A stretch of 64,000 nucleotides of DNA. It comes from Candidatus Methanoperedens nitratireducens. Lineage in GTDB: Archaea; Halobacteriota; Methanosarcinia; Methanosarcinales; Methanoperedenaceae. Positions within the stretch are counted from its first letter, which is position 1. Every line of letters begins with the position of its first letter. The notes below the pieces were generated by a model. That model made no database searches. It was not told where the DNA came from and saw only the letters and a program-made list of their open reading frames with translations. Below are positions 1-7,256 of this stretch, piece after piece. The position numbers and the translations under genes were made by a program. Location of the stretch: positions 43,220-107,219 of the forward strand of contig DYGR01000003.1 of assembly GCA_020724545.1 (NCBI GenBank). The letters run 5' to 3'.

Positions 1-465
1 GTTGATATTTTCAAGGAATACGATATAGTGGTAGATGGCTCTGATAACTTTGCAACACGATACCTTGTGAACGATGCATGTGTGCTCACAGACACGCCTC
101 TATCCCACGGCAGCATATATCGGTTCGAAGGGCAGGTAACCACGATAATACCGCACAAAGGACCGTGCTACAGATGCCTGTTTGAACATGCGCCACCGCC
201 TGGAATGGTACCAAGCTGCCAGGAGGCAGGGGTACTTGGCGTACTTCCAGGCATAATAGGGGTTATCCAGGCAACAGAGGTTGTGAAATACCTGCTCGGG
301 ATCGGGGAGCTGTTGATCGGGCGGCTTATATACTATGATGCCCTCAATATGGCTTTTGATGAGATTAAGATCCGGTGGAATAAGAACTGCCCTGTATGCG
401 GCACCGAGCCAAAGATCACCTCGATACAGGAAGAGATATACGGGGAGTCATGCAGGATATGGTGA
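1..465 (+). CDS. ThiF/MoeB/HesA-family adenylyltransferase, C-terminal part
   Basis: Partial gene: the frame is open at base 1, so the N-terminal nucleotide-binding part lies outside the window. E1-like enzymes of this family adenylate the C-terminal glycine of a small sulfur carrier (ThiS, MoaD). Visible are the DGSDNFATRYLVND segment typical of the family, the paired zinc cysteines CYRC and CPVC, and a SCQEAGVLG segment where ThiF/MoeB proteins place their reactive cysteine. It is followed after 4 bases by a TusA-like gene and three DsrE-like genes, so a role in sulfur transfer is likely. Whether it serves thiamine, molybdopterin or another carrier cannot be decided from this piece. Confidence 0.85.
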   Translation, partial: VDIFKEYDIVVDGSDNFATRYLVNDACVLTDTPLSHGSIYRFEGQVTTIIPHKGPCYRCLFEHAPPPGMVPSCQEAGVLGVLPGIIGVIQATEVVKYLLGIGELLIGRLIYYDALNMAFDEIKIRWNKNCPVCGTEPKITSIQEEIYGESCRIW

Positions 466-469
466 AAAA

Positions 470-694
470 ATGATAGTTGAACTGGATTTAAGAGGCGAGG
501 TGTGCCCATACACCTTTGTAAAGACCAAGCTCAAGCTTGAAGAACTTGAGAGCGGAGAAGAACTGAATGTAATACTTGACCATGCTCCTGCCGTGGAGAA
601 CGTACCGCGCAGCCTGAAGAATGAGGGGCATAAGATACTGGAAATAGAACAGAACGGCGATCACCTGTGGAAGGTAAGGATACTTAAGGCGTAG
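470..694 (+). CDS. TusA/SirA-family sulfurtransferase
   Basis: A 74-residue protein with the TusA fold pattern: LDLRGEVCPYTFVKTK near the N-terminus carries the CP motif whose cysteine holds the persulfide in this family. The start is taken as the ATG 4 bases after the thiF-like stop; an upstream in-frame extension would lie wholly inside the previous gene. TusA proteins pass sulfur from a cysteine desulfurase or other donor to DsrE-type acceptors, which are the next three genes. A second TusA paralogue lies at 22599-22817. Confidence 0.85.
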   Translation: MIVELDLRGEVCPYTFVKTKLKLEELESGEELNVILDHAPAVENVPRSLKNEGHKILEIEQNGDHLWKVRILKA

Positions 695-697
695 AGC

Positions 698-1000
698 ATG
701 AAGCTTGGAATACTGCTGACAACAGGCCCTGAGAATGAGAATACAAGTACAGTTATTGCCATAAGCAGGGCTGCGCGGGAAAAGGGGCATGAAGTCTCCA
801 TTTTCCTGATGTACGACGGCGTATATAACATTCATAAGAAAGAGTTCTCAGAACTGGTGGACAGGGGCGTTAACATTACCCTCTGTGCGCTTAATGCCAC
901 CCAGCGCAACATCAGTAAGATCGAGGGCATACTGTTCGGAAGCCAGTACGACAATGCATGTATAGTAAACGAGGTTGACAGGTTCATATCTTTCGGGTAG
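698..1000 (+). CDS. DsrE/TusD-like sulfur-relay protein
   Basis: A 100-residue DsrE-fold protein: it starts with the beta strand MKLGILLTTGP, followed by a helix, a second strand VSIFLMYDGVY and the cysteine-bearing segment NITLCALNA, where DsrE/TusD proteins have their conserved acceptor cysteine. It follows tusA by 3 bases and precedes another DsrE-like gene by 3 bases, so the set is one transcription unit. By family it should receive sulfur from TusA. It is one of three different DsrE-type subunits here, matching the D/C/B (or E/F/H) composition of known heteromeric relay complexes. Confidence 0.75.
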   Translation: MKLGILLTTGPENENTSTVIAISRAAREKGHEVSIFLMYDGVYNIHKKEFSELVDRGVNITLCALNATQRNISKIEGILFGSQYDNACIVNEVDRFISFG

Positions 1001-1003
1001 ATC

Positions 1004-1348
1004 ATGAAAAAAATTACTGTGATCGTAAGACACCTTCCGTTAAATACAAGAAGAAATGCCGAAGCGCTGAGGATGAGTGTGGGGCTCACGCTGAGGGAGG
1101 ATAAGGTTACTGTTATTTTTATGGATGACGGCATTTATACCGCAACCCCCGCCAGGCCTGAGTTGATTAATTTACAGCCGCTAAATAAGGAATTTGAGGC
1201 GCTCTCATTGCTGGAATGTCCTCTTATGGCAGACAAACCATCCATGGAAAAAAGAGGAATAAAGAGCCTTATTACAAATATAAGGGCGGCAGAGCGTGAA
1301 GAGATCGTGAGAACAATAACAGATTCAGATATTGTGATACCATTTTGA
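1004..1348 (+). CDS. DsrF/TusC-like sulfur-relay protein
   Basis: A 114-residue DsrE-superfamily protein. The first strand KKITVIVRHLP, the helix with RRNAEALRMSVGL and the strand VTVIFMDDGIYTA match the DsrE fold seen in its neighbours. It has one cysteine in ALSLLECPL, further along than in the gene before it. It sits 3 bases after the upstream DsrE-like gene and runs slightly past the earliest possible start of the next one. Assignment to the F/C type rests on order and overall pattern, not on a diagnostic residue. Confidence 0.65.
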   Translation: MKKITVIVRHLPLNTRRNAEALRMSVGLTLREDKVTVIFMDDGIYTATPARPELINLQPLNKEFEALSLLECPLMADKPSMEKRGIKSLITNIRAAEREEIVRTITDSDIVIPF

Positions 1349-1359
1349 TTGGAGCTACT

Positions 1360-1605
1360 ATGAAGATACTGCATATTATCAGGAATCCAGACGACATAAC
1401 CCCGATAGAGATCGCAAAAGCCCAGAGCAAAGAGCATGAAGTATCGATACTTCTACTGCACGATGCAGTTTATGCGGCTCCTGGAGCGGGGGTTTATGCC
1501 TGCGCTGGTGATGCAGAGGCAAGGGGAGTTACCGGACATGAACGTATCGGGTATGACAGGATAGTAGAGATGCTGTTTGAGTATGATAAAATCATATCGT
1601 GGTAA
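1360..1605 (+). CDS. DsrH/TusB-like small sulfur-relay protein
   Basis: An 81-residue protein beginning MKILHIIRNP, with the short DsrH/TusB-like pattern (strand, helix, strand ILLLHDAVYA) and a cysteine in VYACAGDAEA. The ATG at 1360 is preferred over a TTG at 1345 because GGAG lies six bases before it. The last gene of the sulfur-relay operon, it ends IISW. DsrH/TusB proteins are the smallest members of the relay hexamer. Function is inferred from size, fold and operon position. Confidence 0.65.
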   Translation: MKILHIIRNPDDITPIEIAKAQSKEHEVSILLLHDAVYAAPGAGVYACAGDAEARGVTGHERIGYDRIVEMLFEYDKIISW

Positions 1606-1658
1606 AGTATTTTTTATCAAGACCATCCGCAGGTTAAGTACAGGGTATAAACGGTAAG

Positions 1659-2819
1659 GTGGTAAATACGCAGAGCAGTGGAATTGATCTTAAGAGCATG
1701 TTAATCTATGGAATACACGGCGCACTGGGGTTATTTACGGGCATCGGTCTGCTGATGCTGATATTGCTAATATTTGGTTTGAGTGCTGGTATCATCCCTG
1801 GTCTGATAGTGGTTTTTGTGATCTATGGTGCCTATGTTGGATACATCTTTGGCGGGCAGAGAAGTTCATCAAGGTTAGCTAAAATGGGCGTTATTGCAGG
1901 GCCTTTTTGTGGCATTGTGGCATCATTTTATCTTGATTCAGTAGTGTCCTATCCTGTCATTGTTGCCATTGCAGGTCTTATCTTTGGTCTACCCGGGATC
2001 AAAAACATGGTTACCCTATCAGTATCCGGGGCTTCTGGCGGCGCGATAGGCTACGGGGTGTATGTTCTTGGTGAAAACATAATATATCTTCTTAATAACA
2101 GCGGAATGAGAGGCAGTTTACTTATACCTTTTATAGCTCTTTTTTTCTTCTTACTTGCAATAGGGATCGCAGGAGCCTCGATAGCCACAGGAATGTATTT
2201 TGCCCGGGGAACCGCATATACCAGAAGGGAGATACCCAGGTTTTTAAAGATCGCCAGGAACACAGGGATAGCTCTGACAGTTCTCGTACTGTTCTATCCC
2301 TCAATAATATTAGTAAGCATTGCACATTATGCAAGCACATCTGAATCAGTTCACATAGAGGCTGGTAATGAAAAAACCATACTTTATGTTCCTGTTTTGC
2401 TAGATGAGAATGGAGAGGTACTGGAGATGTTTGAAAAACCCGCAATTACAGGCAATGCAACCACTGCAATAATAGATACTGATTATGGAAAAGCCCTTAA
2501 GATAAGTGGATCAGGAGTGATCGGGATAAATATGAGACAGACGCATGGAATACCAGAGAAAACCCAGGAGGCTACTGAAAAGTTCATGAATGGATTCACA
2601 ATCAGCACGAGTGATTCTACACACTATGGGGATATCAAAGGCAGTCAGACGGTAGACATATGGGTGTATTCAGAGGATGACGGCACTGGGTTAAGTTTTT
2701 CTGTTAGCCGGGATAACGGCTGGGGAGCTGTACTATCCTTATATACAGAGGAGCACAGGAGGCTGACTGAGGGATGGCAGGTAGTCAGGCTTTCTGGTGG
2801 GACTATTATGTATGATTAG
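1659..2819 (+). CDS. Membrane protein with large C-terminal extracytoplasmic domain, unknown function
   Basis: A 386-residue protein that I do not recognise. The first two thirds hold about six to seven hydrophobic helices (for example around residues 13-37, 45-65 and 160-185). After a final helix near residue 215 comes a roughly 170-residue soluble domain rich in Gly, Thr and Asp, presumably outside the membrane, which ends abruptly at GGTIMYD. A GTG start at 1659 is used; an ATG 39 bases later is possible. The next stretch is a broken cupin gene, so the C-terminus may have been altered by a rearrangement. Confidence 0.6.
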   Translation: MVNTQSSGIDLKSMLIYGIHGALGLFTGIGLLMLILLIFGLSAGIIPGLIVVFVIYGAYVGYIFGGQRSSSRLAKMGVIAGPFCGIVASFYLDSVVSYPVIVAIAGLIFGLPGIKNMVTLSVSGASGGAIGYGVYVLGENIIYLLNNSGMRGSLLIPFIALFFFLLAIGIAGASIATGMYFARGTAYTRREIPRFLKIARNTGIALTVLVLFYPSIILVSIAHYASTSESVHIEAGNEKTILYVPVLLDENGEVLEMFEKPAITGNATTAIIDTDYGKALKISGSGVIGINMRQTHGIPEKTQEATEKFMNGFTISTSDSTHYGDIKGSQTVDIWVYSEDDGTGLSFSVSRDNGWGAVLSLYTEEHRRLTEGWQVVRLSGGTIMYD

Positions 2820-2825
2820 AGATGA

Positions 2826-3029
2826 AGCGAATTAATGTTACGGAGTGGAAATGGAGTCTTGCTCTTTGATAATGAAAGGATTAGAGCTAAACCCGGGGAT
2901 GCTGTTGTTTGCGAGCCCGGGGATGTTCACGGGGTTATTAATGATACCCGGCATGAGTTCAGGTTGGTTGTCTTCAAGACAAACTTCGTACAGAATGATA
3001 CCTACTGGGAGGCAAATAAAGGATGGTGA
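2826..3029 (+). pseudogene. C-terminal half of a cupin-domain protein
   Basis: The frame encodes the second half of a cupin barrel: SGNGVLLFDNE, then GDAVVCEPGDVHGVIN, which follows cupin motif 2 (glycine, histidine and asparagine at the expected spacing). The first motif with its two metal histidines is absent. Reading upstream in the same frame gives S-E-L-M-L, which still resembles cupin sequence, and then a stop at 2823. The gene therefore appears cut at its 5' end rather than short by nature. A product from the ATG at 2835 would lack most metal ligands. Confidence 0.6.
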
Positions 3030-3089
3030 AGAATTATAAACACTGTATCCCCTCAATTTAAGTTAAATAATCTAAACAAAAAAGATATT

Positions 3090-3518
3090 ATGGAGATTAT
3101 GCAGGTCACGAAAGAGAATATGGCACCTATAATTAAAATTGCACTGGGGTTAAGATGGGATAAAAATTTTGAAAAGAAATACCTGAACAAATTGCTATCA
3201 GCCGGGGTTGTTAAAACTATTTACGATGACAATAAGTTTATGGGATATCTCTGGTTCGATGAGAGAGAAGAGAAAAATGATATCTTCATCAATTCAATGC
3301 AGTTGAAAAAAGAATATCAAGGTAAAGGGATAGGAACGCAGATTTTGAAATGGTTAGAGAGTTTTGCCTTGAAACGTAACAAACAATATCTAAGTCTATT
3401 GGTTCAAGTAAATAATCATAGAGCCATTAATATCTATAAACGATTCGGATTCTATGAGATAACAAGAGAGCAAGGATCGATATATATGGTAAAAAAAACT
3501 AGTTATATGAAAAATTAA
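3090..3518 (+). CDS. GNAT-family N-acetyltransferase
   Basis: A 142-residue acetyltransferase. The acetyl-CoA loop YQGKGIGTQIL (about residues 72-82) fits the Q/RxxGxG/A signature, and NNHRAINIYKRFGF (about 108-121) is the usual GNAT C-terminal motif. Substrate is unknown. It stands alone, after the broken cupin and before a converging small gene, with a hairpin between them. The sequence is A/T-rich and lysine-rich compared with nearby genes, which may indicate a recent arrival. Confidence 0.85.
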   Translation: MEIMQVTKENMAPIIKIALGLRWDKNFEKKYLNKLLSAGVVKTIYDDNKFMGYLWFDEREEKNDIFINSMQLKKEYQGKGIGTQILKWLESFALKRNKQYLSLLVQVNNHRAINIYKRFGFYEITREQGSIYMVKKTSYMKN

Positions 3519-3535
3519 TTATATTATTTAGGATT

Positions 3536-3565
3536 GGGGAGAAACGGCTATTGCTATTTCTCCCC
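3536..3565. terminator. Hairpin between convergent genes
   Basis: A perfect 9-bp stem (GGGGAGAAA with TTTCTCCCC) and a 12-base loop lies between the GNAT gene and the converging 59-residue gene. T-rich sequence on either side makes it a plausible two-way terminator. Confidence 0.5.
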
Positions 3566-3601
3566 GATAATGTCCCACTCCTTTGGTTAAATAGGATTTT
3601 A

Positions 3602-3781
3602 TTAATTTTCAGAGATCAATGATACAACCCTTTCCTCATTGACCTTGTATGCCCAACCACTGAAACTGTTTATATATAATATATCTTCATCATGCCTCTT
3701 CTCGACAATTTGGACTTCCCCTTCCTGTATATCATCCGATCCAACTTTAAATCTTACAATGTCTCCTATGGAATATGTCAT
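3602..3781 (-). CDS. Small protein of unknown function
   Basis: A 59-residue protein beginning MTYSIGDIVRFKVG. The start at 3781 is chosen because GGCGGTGAG precedes it at a good distance; a longer form from 3811 would add ten residues. The strand-turn pattern GDIVRFK...GEVQIVEKR...ILYINSFSGWAYKV suggests a small beta barrel of SH3 or KOW type, but no family was recognised. Its upstream region contains three stacked inverted repeats (3813-3899), so it is probably tightly regulated. Confidence 0.5.
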   Translation of the reverse strand: MTYSIGDIVRFKVGSDDIQEGEVQIVEKRHDEDILYINSFSGWAYKVNEERVVSLISEN

Positions 3782-3812
3782 ACACTCACCGCCTTTCTCT
3801 TTACTATACATT

Positions 3813-3899
3813 TTCTACCTTGTGTAGAAAAACCTGTCTATTTTTAGACAAGTTTTATTACTATAATTATTAATACTTAAACCTTTCTATAATTAGAAA
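3813..3899. promoter_or_regulatory. Three inverted repeats upstream of the 59-residue gene
   Basis: Three perfect dyads with a related core lie in A/T-rich DNA: TTCTAC/GTAGAA (arms 3813-3818 and 3824-3829), TGTCTA/TAGACA (3835-3840 and 3845-3850) and TTTCTA/TAGAAA (3884-3889 and 3894-3899). All fit YTA-N(4-5)-TAR. They lie 32-118 bases before the start of the minus-strand gene, where operators would be expected. The binding protein is unknown; the winged-helix gene at 4053-4355 is the nearest candidate. Confidence 0.45.
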
Positions 3900-4052
3900 A
3901 ACTTGATAAAAAATAAAATAGAGTTTAAGGTTATAGAACAATGGTTAGAAAATTTAGAGGGCGCAGGAAATCGATAGGCTCGATTAAGGTAAACATGTGA
4001 ACTACTCGTGCTTTTCGGGCTGAAGCTTCCTGCTTCATCATATAATGTTAGG

Positions 4053-4355
4053 CTACTTCTCATCCTGCAGTGCACTCAGATCGTTATAAAATTCTATAAT
4101 TAGCTTCGCCACAGGGTTTTTTTCGTTTATGGTAAATGTCCTGATCTGTTTGCCCATTCTCTTTTCAATAACAAGATCACTTTCAACAAGTGGCTCTATT
4201 ACTCTTGCTACGCTTGAGTGAGAAAGCCCTGTCTCCTTAGCAATCCCTGATAGATAGGTGAAATCACCTCTTTTCTTTATGAGATTCTCAAGTACAAGTG
4301 TCTGGGCACTTCTTCCAAATATTTTTTCAAGATTACTCATTTTCTTACTATTCAT
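4053..4355 (-). CDS. Winged-helix transcriptional regulator
   Basis: A 100-residue DNA-binding protein. Residues about 20-80 form a winged helix: LVLENLIKKRGDFTYLSGIAKE, then the recognition-helix segment TGLSHSSVARVIEPLVESDL and a basic wing RMGKQIRTFTIN. The C-terminal helix LIIEFYNDLSAL may allow dimer formation. It is transcribed away from the response regulator at 4515 across a 159-base A/T-rich region. The start could be the ATG at 4355 or the one five codons later. Its target genes are unknown. Confidence 0.75.
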   Translation of the reverse strand: MNSKKMSNLEKIFGRSAQTLVLENLIKKRGDFTYLSGIAKETGLSHSSVARVIEPLVESDLVIEKRMGKQIRTFTINEKNPVAKLIIEFYNDLSALQDEK

Positions 4356-4514
4356 ATCATTGTAATATTATTATTCTTCTTAATTATGTATAACCTTTTC
4401 TTTTTTTATGCTAGTTTTACTAAAAAATAACTATATTATATATAGATAGATAACTTTAATCCCCGGCGCAGATCAATCGTAAATGCTAAGTAGAAGTTAG
4501 TTTAAACTGGAAAT

Positions 4515-5051
4515 GTGGCAAGGCAAGGTTTAGATGAGGTAAATCAAGATTTAATTGATAATCAGATACTTGAGCTTATTGAACAGAGGCCAGATATCAC
4601 TGATACTGAGATTGCATTGCAACTCGATTTGAGCATAGACGAGGTAATCGACAGGATAAAGAGTTTATCAGATACGCGGGTCAAAATATTGATTGTTGAT
4701 GATGATAAAGACGTAGTTACCCCGCTTAAGATGTCCCTTGAAGCAGATAACTACAGCGTAATCGAAGCTTATGCTGGCTGCGGGGCGATAGAAAAAGCGC
4801 ACGGTGAGATCCCGGATCTGATCATATTAGATATAATACTCCCAGATATGGATGGCTATGAGGTATGTAACAGGCTGAGAGAAGATCCACTGACCGAATT
4901 GATCCCGATTATTATGCTGACAGGGAAGGATGATATAAGCAATAAAATAGAAGGTCTGGAGAGAGGAGCAGATGACTATATCACAAAGCCATTTAACCTA
5001 AGTGAACTCAAGGCTAGAATTCGTACTGTCCTGCGGCGCTCCAGGGTTTAA
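4515..5051 (+). CDS. Response regulator: N-terminal helix-turn-helix, C-terminal receiver
   Basis: A 178-residue protein with domains in an unusual order. Residues about 12-52 form a helix-turn-helix (ITDTEIALQLDLSIDEVIDRI) and residues about 56-175 a complete receiver: acidic pair D62-D64, phosphoacceptor D106 in LDIILPD, T136 in MLTG and K158 in ITKPF. A GTG codon begins the gene. Its stop overlaps that of the converging FilR1-type regulator by 4 bases. No kinase is adjacent; the hybrid protein at 6141 is the nearest sensor-like gene. Phosphorylation presumably controls DNA binding. Confidence 0.85.
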   Translation: MARQGLDEVNQDLIDNQILELIEQRPDITDTEIALQLDLSIDEVIDRIKSLSDTRVKILIVDDDKDVVTPLKMSLEADNYSVIEAYAGCGAIEKAHGEIPDLIILDIILPDMDGYEVCNRLREDPLTELIPIIMLTGKDDISNKIEGLERGADDYITKPFNLSELKARIRTVLRRSRV

Positions 5052-5857
5052 TCAGGTGATGTAATCTCGTATCTCTTTGCCTTTCCTCTGTAGTACTCAA
5101 ATAACTCATGGCCCCAGCGAATTGCCATATCATCAGTGCCGATCAGGTCATACGCGGTATCGTATACCCCGTTGATTGTAAATAACCCGAGTGAAAGATG
5201 ATTATCGGCTACTGTAAGGGCAACTTTTAATTTTTCCTCGGTGATCAATATCTCCAGGCGGTGGTTAGAGATTGCATTTTTAATATCTTCCAGGCCTATA
5301 ATATTTTCCAGTTTATTAAACATATCCCTATTTAATACAAGGCAGATACCAATATTCTTCTCAGCCGACATCCTGAATATAACAGTATAGTCCGGGGAAT
5401 ATACAGGAGAGACTCTTTTGATCCACTTTGCTGTTTTTATATAACCGGTATAAACATCACGCATTTTAATAATATCCAGTGGATCTATCTGTACCACATT
5501 TGAATCCTTCAACCACCCGATCTTTTCCATAAGATGCTCTGGAATCCCGCTCAGGTCGTGCCCGAGCCAGAATCTTTCGTGCTTTTTCAAAGCTTCTGCC
5601 GCATTGTTAAAATCTATTAGTTTCAGGGTTATAATCCTGCCAGTATTTGTAAGCATATAGTTTCTAAATCTATCCTGAAAAAGAAGGTGGTTACTCTCAA
5701 GCTCTCTTAATGCATGTATGATTGTTGAAGAGCTTGTTTTTAGATTAGCTCTCAGATTGCCTGTAGATTTTTTTCCATCAATCAGGCTTATGAGTATATT
5801 TTTTCGCAAATCAGAGCAGACGGACAGGTTGAGAATATTTTTATTATCTGTGTTCAT
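5048..5857 (-). CDS. Winged-helix regulator of the FilR1 (DUF1724) type
   Basis: A 269-residue archaeal regulator. The N-terminal winged helix (about residues 12-75) has DLRKNILISLIDGKKSTGNL, then SSSTIIHALRELESNHLL. Next comes a middle domain with the family pattern RFWLGHDLSGIPEHLMEKIGWL and a C-terminal part ending in IRWGHELFEYYRGKAKRYE. This arrangement matches the family of the methanogenesis regulator FilR1, which is widespread and multicopy in Methanosarcinales. Its target genes are not evident. It is transcribed convergently with the response regulator and shares four bases with it. Confidence 0.85.
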   Translation of the reverse strand: MNTDNKNILNLSVCSDLRKNILISLIDGKKSTGNLRANLKTSSSTIIHALRELESNHLLFQDRFRNYMLTNTGRIITLKLIDFNNAAEALKKHERFWLGHDLSGIPEHLMEKIGWLKDSNVVQIDPLDIIKMRDVYTGYIKTAKWIKRVSPVYSPDYTVIFRMSAEKNIGICLVLNRDMFNKLENIIGLEDIKNAISNHRLEILITEEKLKVALTVADNHLSLGLFTINGVYDTAYDLIGTDDMAIRWGHELFEYYRGKAKRYEITSPD

Positions 5858-6026
5858 CTATGTTACGTCCCTTTTTCCTCTATATTTTTCATTATTATAA
5901 TAATAACTTTACATATATGGTTAGAAACTCTTAATATTGCTAAATTCAGGCAATTTTGCTTATGTATGGAAAACTTGATATATCTGCAAATCTTAACACA
6001 GAGTAATAGGTCGAGCACAATCATTG

Positions 6027-6099
6027 CCTGTTAGTATGGAACAGGCGATGTTTTGAGCAGTATAAAGAGGGATTCAAGTCCGAACCTGCCTCTGGCAGG
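6027..6099 (+). promoter_or_regulatory. Two hairpins in the leader of the hybrid sensor gene
   Basis: Two perfect 6-bp stems, CCTGTT/AACAGG (6027-6045) and CCTGCC/GGCAGG (6085-6099), lie between a TATA-like stretch near 5970 and the ATG at 6141. They suggest a structured 5' leader of about 150 bases, but nothing identifies a ligand or partner. Confidence 0.25.
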
Positions 6100-6140
6100 G
6101 ATTATAATTATGCAAACTGCTATTAAAAGAGGTGGATAGA

Positions 6141-7217
6141 ATGAAAAACGAAGATACGGCTGAAGAGCAACAGATAGATAGATTAGCAGAGCCGCATCTG
6201 AGGGCTGCTGAATTAGAGACATGCTATCGAAGTATTGTTGAGAGCGCACGGGATGCTATTTTTACAATCTCGCCTGATAATATTGTTACGTTCCTGAACC
6301 CGGCGTTTGAGATGATTACTGATTGGCCGCGCACGCAGTGGATTGGCAAGAACTGTGAGCCTCTCATCCATCCTGATGATCTGCCCTTTTTGATGGAGAT
6401 GTATCAGTGCGTCCTGAATGGAGAACTACCTCCAGGCTTTGAATCGCGCATTCTCTCAAGATCAGGTGAATATGTAACTATGGAATTCTCAATAACACCG
6501 CAGCTTCACCATGGAGAAGTTATCGGCATCCTGAACATTTGCCGCAACATCACAGAGCACAGGAAGGTTCTGGAGAAGATAATGAAGAGTGCAGGCACTG
6601 GAGGAACAGCACATGAACTCAACAATATACTGACGCCAATAATCCTATCTGTGCAAATATTAAAAGAGAAGTTCAAAGATGAAGAGAGCCAGAGACTGCT
6701 TGGTATACTTGAGAGAAACGCCAACAGAGGAGCAGATCTGGTAAAACAGATTAGATCATTTGCACGTGGACCTGAAGGTGAAGTCCATCTATCCTCTATT
6801 GCAATAACAGAAATGCAAAAATCAGAAGGACATTTTGAGCTTCCTGAAGGTCGTGGAGAATCGATCCTCATTGTTGACGATGAGACCCCGATCCGTGAGA
6901 TTACCAGTGCTACACTGAAGACAAACGGGTACAGAGTGCTAACAGCCAGTGACGGGGCAGAGGCCTCAACACTGTATGCACAGAACAGAGAAGATATCAT
7001 GGTTGTTCTTATGGATATGGCGATGCCTGTTATGGAAGGCCCGGAATGCATCCGGATATTGCATAAGGTTAATCCTGCTGTTAAGATCATCGCAGTCAGC
7101 GGATCAACTGATAAGAGTGAGCTTGAAGACATAGCAGACTATGTACATGCCTTTTTGCCAAAGCCTTACACTGCACAGAGATTGCTGCACACCATACACG
7201 AGGTCATAAACCGATAA
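6141..7217 (+). CDS. PAS - phosphoacceptor helix - receiver protein without ATPase domain
   Basis: A 358-residue hybrid signalling protein starting at the ATG behind GAGGTGG. A PAS domain spans about residues 27-140. A histidine phosphoacceptor segment follows (H158 in AHELNNILTPIILSVQIL). After SFARGPEGE at about 214 the sequence passes within 25 residues to a complete receiver (D246-D247, phosphoacceptor D292, K341). The HATPase_c domain with its N, G1 and G2 boxes, expected between these parts in this family, is missing. The helix before H158 is also shortened. The protein cannot autophosphorylate, so it is either a decayed kinase or a relay/output protein. Confidence 0.8.
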   Translation: MKNEDTAEEQQIDRLAEPHLRAAELETCYRSIVESARDAIFTISPDNIVTFLNPAFEMITDWPRTQWIGKNCEPLIHPDDLPFLMEMYQCVLNGELPPGFESRILSRSGEYVTMEFSITPQLHHGEVIGILNICRNITEHRKVLEKIMKSAGTGGTAHELNNILTPIILSVQILKEKFKDEESQRLLGILERNANRGADLVKQIRSFARGPEGEVHLSSIAITEMQKSEGHFELPEGRGESILIVDDETPIREITSATLKTNGYRVLTASDGAEASTLYAQNREDIMVVLMDMAMPVMEGPECIRILHKVNPAVKIIAVSGSTDKSELEDIADYVHAFLPKPYTAQRLLHTIHEVINR

Positions 7218-7256
7218 TCCATAGATTTATTAAACTCTCCCACGTTTCGTACAGGC

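Noticed and set aside
6065..6100. Stretch GATTCAAGTCCG followed by a hairpin, recalling a tRNA T-arm
   Set aside because: No acceptor, D or anticodon arm can be built around it and there is no matching 7-bp acceptor stem.
6506..7132. Long minus-strand open frame of 208 codons
   Set aside because: It mirrors the hybrid sensor gene codon for codon; the residue composition (Ser/Ile-rich) is typical of an antisense shadow.
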